A DNA stretch of 64,000 nt from Candidatus Peregrinibacteria bacterium RIFOXYB2_FULL_33_20 (lineage in GTDB: Bacteria > Patescibacteriota > Gracilibacteria > UBA1369 > GWF2-33-10): positions 18,922-82,921 of the forward strand of contig MFXK01000013.1 of NCBI GenBank assembly GCA_001788835.1, in the 5' to 3' direction. Position 1 is the stretch's first letter. Every line of letters starts with the position of its first letter. The notes beneath the pieces were generated by a model. The model saw only the letters and a list, made by a program, of their open reading frames with translations. It did no database searches and was not told the origin of the DNA. Shown one piece after another: positions 57,864 to 64,000 of the stretch. The translations under genes and the position numbers were made by a program.

Positions 57864-57952
57864 ACTAGTTATTTTTTTCGAGAGATTATGAACAGGTTAG
57901 ACTGACAATACTTTATGAGCTTTACAAATTTTATAAGCTTTATAATTATTCT

Positions 57953-59500
57953 ATGCAAATCTACGACACTACCCTGCGAGACGGGGCGCAATGCAGTGAA
58001 GTTAATTTCTCGGTTGATGATAAATTAGCAATTTTTGAAAGATTGGTTGCTATTGGAATACCTTATATAGAAGGTGGTTGGCCTGGTGCAAACCCGAAGG
58101 ACGAGGAATTTTTTAAGAAAATTCAAAATTCTCATTTAGTGGCTTTTGGGTCAACGAGGAGGCCGGGGAAAAAAGCTGAACAGGATGAACTTTTGAAGGC
58201 TTTGGTGAATGCTAAGACTTCTGTTATTACAATTTTTGGCAAATCATGGGATTTGCATGTAAAGGATGCTTTGAATATACCTCTGGAAGAAAATTTAGAG
58301 ATTGTTTTTGACTCAATTAAGTATCTGAAAAAACATGTAGAAGAGGTTTTTTTTGATGCTGAACATTTTTTTGATGGATATAAGGCAAACAATAAATACG
58401 CATTAGAAGTTTTGAATACGGCAAAATCAGCTGGTGCTGATTGTTTAGTTCTATGCGATACAAATGGTGGTGTTTTGCCACAGGAAATATCAGTAATTTT
58501 AGAAGATTTAAAAAAATATAAGTTTAATTTAGGCTTACATTTACACAATGATAGTGATACAGCTGTTGCAAGTTCTTTGATTGGTGCAACGAAAGGCGTT
58601 AATCAAATTCAGGGGACAATAAATGGGATAGGGGAGCGATGCGGTAATGCAAATTTGATATCAGTAATAGCTGATTTGCAATTAAAAATGGGGATTCAGT
58701 GTTTGCCAAAAGGAAATTTAAAAAAATTAAAAAAATTATCTGCTTTTGTTAGTGAAATTGGTAATCTTGGGTATTTTCGACGTCAGCCTTTTGTCGGGCA
58801 TTATGCTTTTGCTCACAAAGGTGGAATACATGTCAGCGCTGTTGCAAAAAATACTTTTACTTATGAACACATCGATCCAGAATTAGTCGGCAATAAAAGA
58901 AAAATTCTTGTTTCAGATCAGTCTGGTAAAAGTAATATTTTGGATAAGACTACAGCTTTTGGAATTAAGTTGGATAAAAATGATCCGAAATTAAAACAGA
59001 TTTTGAATGAAGTAAAACTTATGGAGCATCAGGGTTATGTTTTTGAGAATGCAGAAGCTTCTTTTGAAATTTTAGTTCATAAATTGACTGGTAAATATAA
59101 GCCATTTTTTGAACTTTTAAGTTTCCATGTGACAGATAATATTGATCCAAATGATGATAAAGCCCATTCAGAAGCAACGATTAGAATAAGGGTAGGGGAG
59201 AGAGAAGAACATACTGCGGCTTTGGGGTCAGGACCAGTTAATGCTTTGGATAACGCTTTACGTAAGGCTTTGTTACAATTTTATCCACAACTTAAAAATG
59301 TTAAGCTTCTGGATTATAAAGTGCGTGTTTTGCCAGTTACAGATATTGAAGCAACAGATTCAGTTGTAAGAGTATGGATTGAATCAACGGATGGAGTTGA
59401 AAAATGGGCAACTGTTGGCGTATCACAAAATATCATTCACGCTTCATGGAAAGCTTTGGTTGATAGTTTGGAATATAAATTGATGAAAAAAAGTTTTTAG
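57953..59500 (+). CDS. cimA: Citramalate synthase
   Basis: Condenses acetyl-CoA with pyruvate to (R)-citramalate, the first step of the threonine-independent route to 2-oxobutyrate and isoleucine. The 515-aa chain starts with the HMGL-like barrel YDTTLRDGAQCSEVNFS and carries the citramalate-type signature IEGGWPGANPKD in place of LeuA's EAGFP. Further motifs are LGLHLHNDSDTAVASS and [18 protein letters not shown]. The C-terminal regulatory domain (about 390-510) is present. LeuC at 9962 could isomerise its product with a LeuD. A TATAAT lies 11 bp before the ATG, so the leader would be only a few bases. Confidence 0.93.
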   Translation: MQIYDTTLRDGAQCSEVNFSVDDKLAIFERLVAIGIPYIEGGWPGANPKDEEFFKKIQNSHLVAFGSTRRPGKKAEQDELLKALVNAKTSVITIFGKSWDLHVKDALNIPLEENLEIVFDSIKYLKKHVEEVFFDAEHFFDGYKANNKYALEVLNTAKSAGADCLVLCDTNGGVLPQEISVILEDLKKYKFNLGLHLHNDSDTAVASSLIGATKGVNQIQGTINGIGERCGNANLISVIADLQLKMGIQCLPKGNLKKLKKLSAFVSEIGNLGYFRRQPFVGHYAFAHKGGIHVSAVAKNTFTYEHIDPELVGNKRKILVSDQSGKSNILDKTTAFGIKLDKNDPKLKQILNEVKLMEHQGYVFENAEASFEILVHKLTGKYKPFFELLSFHVTDNIDPNDDKAHSEATIRIRVGEREEHTAALGSGPVNALDNALRKALLQFYPQLKNVKLLDYKVRVLPVTDIEATDSVVRVWIESTDGVEKWATVGVSQNIIHASWKALVDSLEYKLMKKSF

Positions 59501-59507
59501 TCTTTTT

Positions 59508-59541
59508 AAAATTCAAAATTAAGAATTAAGAATTAAGAATT
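59508..59541. repeat. AATTCAAAATTAAGAATT repeat between convergent genes
   Basis: AATTCAAAATTAAGAATTAAG with three tandem AAGAATT units fills the 44-bp gap between cimA and the SDR gene. It is complementary to the words at 56461-56500. Confidence 0.45.
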
Positions 59542-59544
59542 TTT

Positions 59545-60297
59545 TCAAATATTAGCTCCTCTCCCTCCATCAAGGACTATAACTTGTCCTGTGATATTTT
59601 TTGAATCATCAGAAGCTAGAAATAATGCTGTTTTGGCTACATCTTCAGGATCGTTGAATTTATGTAAAGGAATAAGTTTCATTTTCTCTTTTACTTTTTT
59701 AGGATCTTTCATGAACGACATAAATGATGTCCATGTATAGCTGGGAGCAAGAGCATTTACACGAATATGAGGCGCAAGTATTAATGCCAAAGATTTGCTG
59801 AAATGGATCATGCCAGCTTTACTGATTGCATATTCTAGATTGCTTTTGCGGGGATAGACGCCAGCAATGGAAGCCATATTGATGATATTGCCGTTTTTTT
59901 GTTTAAGCATGATTTTTGCAACAAATTGCGAGCAGAAATAAGCGCTTTTTAAATTTGTATCCATGATATTGTTCCAAATTTTTTCAGTAGACTGCCAAAA
60001 AGAATTTTCCGGGTAATGTCCTGAATTATTAATAAGAATATCTATAGTCCCAAAAGTTTTTTTTACATTTTCTACTAATTTTTTAATATCAGATACTTTG
60101 GTCATATCAGCTTCAAATATAGCGACTTTTCTTTTATATGTTTTTTTAATTTCCATTGCTAAATTATCTTCTTCTTTATCATGAATATGACAATGTATTG
60201 CTATATTTGCTCCTTCTTTGGCAAATAAAAGGGCGATTGCCCTGCCAATTCCCCTAGAAGCGCCAGTGATCAAAACGATTTTGTTGAGAAGTTTCAT
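59545..60297 (-). CDS. Short-chain dehydrogenase/reductase (FabG-like)
   Basis: A 250-aa classical SDR. The NAD(P)-binding TGASRGIGRAIA is at residues 11-22, then DILINNSGHYP, the catalytic Ser in NMASIAGVYP and YAISK (Tyr/Lys near 155-159), and a C-terminal ITGQVIVLDGGRG. It most resembles 3-oxoacyl-ACP reductases, but the family is wide and no fatty-acid gene is nearby, so the substrate is open. It is convergent with cimA and stands alone. Confidence 0.9.
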   Translation of the reverse strand: MKLLNKIVLITGASRGIGRAIALLFAKEGANIAIHCHIHDKEEDNLAMEIKKTYKRKVAIFEADMTKVSDIKKLVENVKKTFGTIDILINNSGHYPENSFWQSTEKIWNNIMDTNLKSAYFCSQFVAKIMLKQKNGNIINMASIAGVYPRKSNLEYAISKAGMIHFSKSLALILAPHIRVNALAPSYTWTSFMSFMKDPKKVKEKMKLIPLHKFNDPEDVAKTALFLASDDSKNITGQVIVLDGGRGANI

Positions 60298-60385
60298 ATT
60301 AAATAATTCTTAAACTTCCAATAAATGTTAAATTTCTCTATATTATATCATAAATTTTTTTAAAAAACTTTGATTATTTGAAATT

Positions 60386-61474
60386 TTAAGTCTCATTTTT
60401 GCTGATTAATTCTGATATTATTTTTTCCATTACCATCCGATATCCATCTACTGCTGTCCCTTGACCTTGATTTTTAGATTTTAAATAAACTTCCATGCCA
60501 GGGGCACCATTTGTTTCTAAATAGTAGTCATTTCTGTGTTGATCCTGGATAAAATCTATTCCTACAAACAATCCCATCTCTCTCCCTAAGCATTGTCCTA
60601 TCATTTGTGCTTTCTTGGCAATAGATTCTGGTAACTCCCTATCATGACCAATTCCATGAGCTCGTAAAATTTCTAACTGTTCGGAGTAACAGAGCAGGAG
60701 TTATTATCTGGATTAAGAACAATAACTTGTCCACCTTGAGCTACATTAGAGATTACTCTTTTCGATGCTAAAAAATAGGGGCTGTCTGGAATTTCTAAAT
60801 AGTTCAAAAGTGAATGCATTGATGGCTTTTCTAGTTCTGATAATGGTAAATCTGAAATTACTAAATCATTAGAGGTTTTAGTGTTACTTGAATATAACAG
60901 TCCAGCCGCCAGAATTTCACCAGTAGAAGAAACAATTACCCTGTAAGAAGTATAATGTCCGCTAGGGGTATTAATAAACTCTTTTACCTTAAGTCTATCT
61001 TTGAGTTGTGGGCGACCTTCTTTTTGAAGAAAAGCATGTAATCTATCTATTTGGGTTTGATTCTCTAATAAATATTTATTTTCTCCTTTGCTTTTTCCTT
61101 CATAATAAAGCATGGCAGGGAAAAAAGGATGGTCAAAATAATCGTTTACACTTAACATCTGAGGTATGCGTATACCAGGAACTATCTGTTTAACTGCTTC
61201 CATTTCTTCTTCTATACTTAATTTTCCCCCTATCACCTTAAATGAATTTCCATGGACCCCTGCGTCTAAAGAATGAGTGTTATTGCTTTCTATTAATTCT
61301 AATCTAGACGCTTCAATTTTTTTTTCTTATTGTTTCTTCTACCAATAGGCGTCCCACCATTTCTTTTTTAAGAGCAGGATCAAAGAGCGTTGTCATTGCA
61401 AGCGTCATCGCTTCATTAGTTTGGTCCAATCGTCCTTTTCCCCATCCTTCAGGGATTATGATTTTTATCATCAT
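60386..61474 (-). pseudogene. ATP-grasp domain protein, broken by two frameshifts
   Basis: Three pieces on the minus strand join into one protein of about 360 aa. Piece 1 starts at 61474 (MMIKIIIPEGWGKGRLDQ...) and is cut after VEETIRKKN. A run of nine T on the plus strand (61317-61325) shifts the frame, and the next frame continues IEASRLELIESNN...KVIGGKLSIEEE. Piece 2 (track ORF 60673-61236) carries AMLYYEGKSKGENKYLLEN and TSYRVIVSSTGEILAAGLLY. It stops at VTPNS, where the shifted frame goes on as EQLEILRAHGIGHDRELPES into piece 3 (60386-60604). That piece has the ATP-grasp end GIDFIQDQHRNDYYLETNG. Either a decaying gene or sequencing/assembly indels; the homopolymer makes the latter possible for the first break. 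Confidence 0.75.
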
Positions 61475-61532
61475 CAGGCATATAATTGATAATTTTTAAT
61501 AATGCCTGAAAAACGCAATTTTGTCAAATTTA

Positions 61533-61608
61533 TGGAGCGGGTGAGGGGAATTGAACCCCTCTCAACAGCTTGGAAGGCTGTGGTAATAAGCCACTATACG
61601 ACACCCGC
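61533..61608 (-). tRNA. tRNA-Gly (anticodon TCC)
   Basis: 76 nt with encoded CCA. Acceptor GCGGGTG pairs with CACCCGC; anticodon stem ACAGC/GCTGT around the loop CTTCCAA; T arm AGGGGTTCAATTCCCCT. The anticodon TCC reads GGA and GGG glycine codons. It lies 93 bp after the 232-aa gene on the same strand. Confidence 0.95.
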
Positions 61609-61701
61609 ACGTTGGAGCTAAGAATAAAGCCAAGATAAAAAAGACGCGTCGAGTAATATTTTAGCTTATCACCTAAAAAAATCAAGAAAAGAGAAAAAAC
61701 A

Positions 61702-62400
61702 TCATAAATTAGCACCCAAGCTAGCAAAACTTTTTATCATATTGTGATAATACTCAATAGCATCTCCCAAAACCTCCTTTCTAAACCTTCTTGTTTCTAC
61801 ATCATTTAGACTACTTAGCTCCTTTAGCGTTTTACGTTCTTCCGAAGCAGTTGGAGATAATAAATAAAAATCCACGGCATGTTCTTTATATTCTTTCATA
61901 TGAGAGATAACTCTACTATTGTGGGATTTTACTCTAGACTGATAACCTCTCATTAAGCAATGTGTCATTTTTATTCTTGATTCATAAGTTCGCATATCAC
62001 AAATTATTGCTAATTTTAAGCTTTTTAAACCATTATCATCTGGATTCACTCTTAATTGCTCTCTGACGATTACCAAAGCATCTTCTAATTTTTGTATACG
62101 CTCTGAATAAGTTTGCAAATTTGTAGCATGTTGTTCCGATTGTCTTTGCTGGGTATTAATTTGATTAGGGGGAGTCATTTCAGTCTTGGGGACAAGCACT
62201 GGCGATTGCCTTAATAATGAGGAACAAGGTATACGGGCAAAAGAAATAGGCAAAGGTGTGGTACCTTCAAGAACAAGTGTTGATTCTCTTCCACCTGATA
62301 ATGATTTCGTAGATAAAACCCTTTTATTTGTTGTATATCGCATATCCCTTAATGGATCTATTAGTTCAGGGTAATGGTGGTCAATATTTTTATGTGACAT
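61702..62400 (-). CDS. Hypothetical protein, 232 aa
   Basis: I do not recognise this protein. After a Ser/Pro/Thr-rich, probably disordered first 90 residues there is a helical, likely coiled-coil stretch (QRQSEQHATNLQTYSERIQKLEDALVIVREQL) and a basic helical C-terminus (SRIKMTHCLMRGYQSRVKSHNSRVISHMKEYKEH). No signal peptide or membrane segment. It stands between the two tRNA-Gly genes, which suggests a recombination-prone spot, but no integrase is present. Confidence 0.6.
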   Translation of the reverse strand: MSHKNIDHHYPELIDPLRDMRYTTNKRVLSTKSLSGGRESTLVLEGTTPLPISFARIPCSSLLRQSPVLVPKTEMTPPNQINTQQRQSEQHATNLQTYSERIQKLEDALVIVREQLRVNPDDNGLKSLKLAIICDMRTYESRIKMTHCLMRGYQSRVKSHNSRVISHMKEYKEHAVDFYLLSPTASEERKTLKELSSLNDVETRRFRKEVLGDAIEYYHNMIKSFASLGANL

Positions 62401-62563
62401 TACAGTATAAATTTTATTTTAGTAATACAATATTAATATGATCTTCGAAAGTCAATAGTTTAACATGAATTTAACATATGACAAGAAAAGGTGAAAAAGT
62501 ATGGTAATTTCGAAAAAAATAAGTATAATCGAAAAGGTTTGCACTTTAAAATCTTTAATATCT

Positions 62564-62639
62564 GCGGGTATCGTATAGTGGCTTATTATGCGACCTTGCC
62601 AAGGTCGAGAGACGGGTTCAATTCCCGTTACCCGCTCCA
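62564..62639 (+). tRNA. tRNA-Gly (anticodon GCC)
   Basis: 76 nt with encoded CCA. Acceptor GCGGGTA pairs with TACCCGC; anticodon stem CGACC/GGTCG around the loop TTGCCAA; T arm ACGGGTTCAATTCCCGT. GCC reads GGC and GGT codons. Its first 27 nt are almost identical to the tRNA-Gly(TCC) on the other strand 1 kb away. A TATAAT at 62524-62529 may be its -10. Confidence 0.96.
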
Positions 62640-62682
62640 GATCTAAAATATGCTAATTATTGCAATCATTATTGTATTTAAT

Positions 62683-63723
62683 TTATGTATTTATTACTGA
62701 TTTTAGAACTTTATATTGGGCAATTATAGCTGCTACAGGGTTAACAATAGAAGCATTACGTCCATCAGCGTTTTCTTCATTTTTAATTATAGTATCAACA
62801 TCATTAGATATTTCTTTTCTGGTCGGAACTCCTATTATTTTGTCATCAACTTCTAATATAGAGTCACACATGTGATGATAATGAGGCAGTAATTGCATGG
62901 ACATAGCAAGTCTATATGCAAATCTATCACATCCATATGTGTCAAATTCATGATCTTGAAAGGTATATCCAACAACTTGAGATACCTTAGGGAAAGGATC
63001 ATTTGTATAAAAATTTTTTTCGAAATCAAATTGCATAAGTTGTGTCCCGTATCCTTTAGAATAAATCATACTTACAAGTTTTATTGGAAATTTTTGTCTA
63101 ACATAATCATCATCTAGAGAGAATTGAGAAATAATTGCACGCCTAATAAAATAAGCAATACTCCCTCTAAATCCAGAATCAAATAATAAAAATTTTGATT
63201 CTGGATTCACTAATACGTCGTCATTAATACCATATGTTTCTAAGAATACTTTTCCTAGTTTACCATTATCAAATTTTCCATCTTTCCAAAGGGATGTACT
63301 GGCAGGTAGTAAGACAGACGGAGTTCCATATTTAACTTTAAATAAATCATAAATTATTTCTGCATCTCTACCTAAAAATATTATTTTATAACCTGGATAA
63401 TTAATAAAAATATGATCGACTATTTTATGTATATAAGGAATCATATTATTTATTTCAAAAAGAGTAATATCCATTTTTGGTTGCTCAATTCCATTTTTTT
63501 CTCCAATTTTTATTATATCTTCTAAGGTTAAACCTTCTCTTATTAATTCTGCGATTTCGAGAGGTTCAGGTCTTACTTGCCAATTAGATAGAATTTTTTC
63601 TAAGCGAGTTTCTACCGATAAGTGGATGTTTTTATTTTTCTCTATTATTGGTTGCTCTGGGATATAAGGTTGATTATTATTTGATAATTCATTTTCACTA
63701 AATGCTGTGTATTCTTTAACCAT
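62683..63723 (-). CDS. Hypothetical protein, 346 aa, HAD/PRTase-like motifs
   Basis: Family not known to me with certainty. The first 45 residues look disordered. A central Rossmann-like pattern has YKIIFLGRDAEIIYDLFK (near 110), TPSVLLPASTSLW and FLLFDSGFRGSIAYFIRR (near 185). The pair of an F-L-x-R-D-x motif followed by D-x-G-x-x-G resembles a group of bacterial enzymes with a phosphoribosyltransferase- or HAD-like core found near glycan genes; I offer this only as a lead. A later His-rich stretch (LLPHYHHMCD) could bind metal. No signal peptide. The stop lies 43 bp from the tRNA-Gly gene. Confidence 0.6.
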   Translation of the reverse strand: MVKEYTAFSENELSNNNQPYIPEQPIIEKNKNIHLSVETRLEKILSNWQVRPEPLEIAELIREGLTLEDIIKIGEKNGIEQPKMDITLFEINNMIPYIHKIVDHIFINYPGYKIIFLGRDAEIIYDLFKVKYGTPSVLLPASTSLWKDGKFDNGKLGKVFLETYGINDDVLVNPESKFLLFDSGFRGSIAYFIRRAIISQFSLDDDYVRQKFPIKLVSMIYSKGYGTQLMQFDFEKNFYTNDPFPKVSQVVGYTFQDHEFDTYGCDRFAYRLAMSMQLLPHYHHMCDSILEVDDKIIGVPTRKEISNDVDTIIKNEENADGRNASIVNPVAAIIAQYKVLKSVINT

Positions 63724-63848
63724 AGATAAATTAAATCGTATTCAATAAATTATATCATAACTGAATAAAATATTACATAATATTTTTATATATATGTAAA
63801 ATTGGATCAAGCAGAAAATGGTTTGAAAAAAATTAATTTATCGTCAGA

Positions 63849-63874
63849 TGTCATTCCAGATTTAGTCTGGAATC
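63849..63874. repeat. GTCATTCC/GGAATC palindrome, intergenic
   Basis: GTCATTCCAGATTTAGTCTGGAATC-type hairpin with arms ATTCCAGA and TCTGGAAT. It is the reverse-oriented form of the GATTCC...GGAATGAC element seen in folA, cysS and the acyltransferase gene. The rest of 63724-64000 is AT-rich and holds nothing I recognise. Confidence 0.7.
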
Positions 63875-64000
63875 TAGCGTGCCACTCCGAAGTAAAACGT
63901 AGGCTGGTAAAGGACTAACATCGATAGTGTTTTATGTATTTTATATGGAGGATTAGTTAAAACAAATAATACAAATTTTTCCAGTTAGGATTATCTTTTT

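Noticed and set aside
60673-61236. Stand-alone 187-aa gene as given in the ORF track
   Set aside because: Flanking frames supply the missing start and end of one ATP-grasp protein, so it is treated as part of a frameshifted gene.
61530-61727. 65-aa ORF on the minus strand
   Set aside because: It runs through the tRNA-Gly(TCC) gene and is not a plausible protein.
1-64000. Alternative genetic code with UGA as glycine
   Set aside because: Several well-defined genes end at TGA at the expected family length, for example tpiA and the SDR gene, and no conserved protein has in-frame TGA.

Overview
The window reads as a low-GC bacterial chromosome segment, most likely from a Patescibacteria/CPR lineage, with Peregrinibacteria-like gene content as my best but unproven guess. 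The basis is the diverged 16S rRNA 3' end, families common in CPR genomes (TrmB regulators, a Cys-rich zinc-ribbon protein, a DUF1704 protein fused to an ATP-grasp domain, DUF4215 surface proteins, four-helix-bundle protein) and very large surface genes. TGA is used as a normal stop (for example at the end of tpiA), so the UGA-Gly code of Gracilibacteria/Absconditabacteria does not apply. The 16S tail lacks the CCUCC anti-Shine-Dalgarno core, and none of the roughly 25 start regions I read has a Shine-Dalgarno motif.

Layout. 1-0.3 kb: the 3' end of a 16S rRNA gene, followed not by 23S but by a strongly structured 124-nt segment. 0.5-8.4 kb: zinc-ribbon protein (-), TrmB regulator, small zinc-ribbon protein, a broken hicB, a large sigma-70 factor, a CreD-like membrane protein and an orphan. 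8.4-13.3 kb: a minus-strand cluster, in transcription order ferredoxin, leuA, leuC, cysS. 13.4-15.1 kb: thyA-folA. 15.1-17.6 kb: a secreted trypsin-like protease with SLH-like repeats. 17.7-21.3 kb: two orphans, a RelE-like toxin and a DUF4143 ATPase. 21.4-25.2 kb: a tandem D-Ala-D-Ala ligase-like protein and a transglutaminase-like/TPR protein. 25.4-32 kb: lepB-dnaE and, convergent, the ATP-grasp/DUF1704 fusion. 32-55.6 kb: two giant minus-strand genes (5541 and 2293 aa), 28 bp apart and ending at one clear intrinsic terminator; they fill over a third of the window. 55.8-64 kb: archaeal-type triosephosphate isomerase, four-helix-bundle protein, acyltransferase-like membrane protein, citramalate synthase, an SDR, a frameshifted ATP-grasp gene, two tRNA-Gly genes and two orphans.

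Together the metabolic genes point to branched-chain amino acid synthesis (LeuA, LeuC, CimA; no leuB or leuD here) and thymidylate/folate metabolism. The envelope genes (Ddl-like, LepB, SLH protease, giant surface proteins) suggest a Gram-positive-like or S-layer-bearing cell.

The most distinctive trait is the set of small palindromic repeats that have entered coding regions and are read in frame. They occur in folA (twice), cysS, the zinc-ribbon gene and the acyltransferase gene, and in the linker that joins the two Ddl-like halves. I saw no CRISPR array, insertion sequence or prophage.
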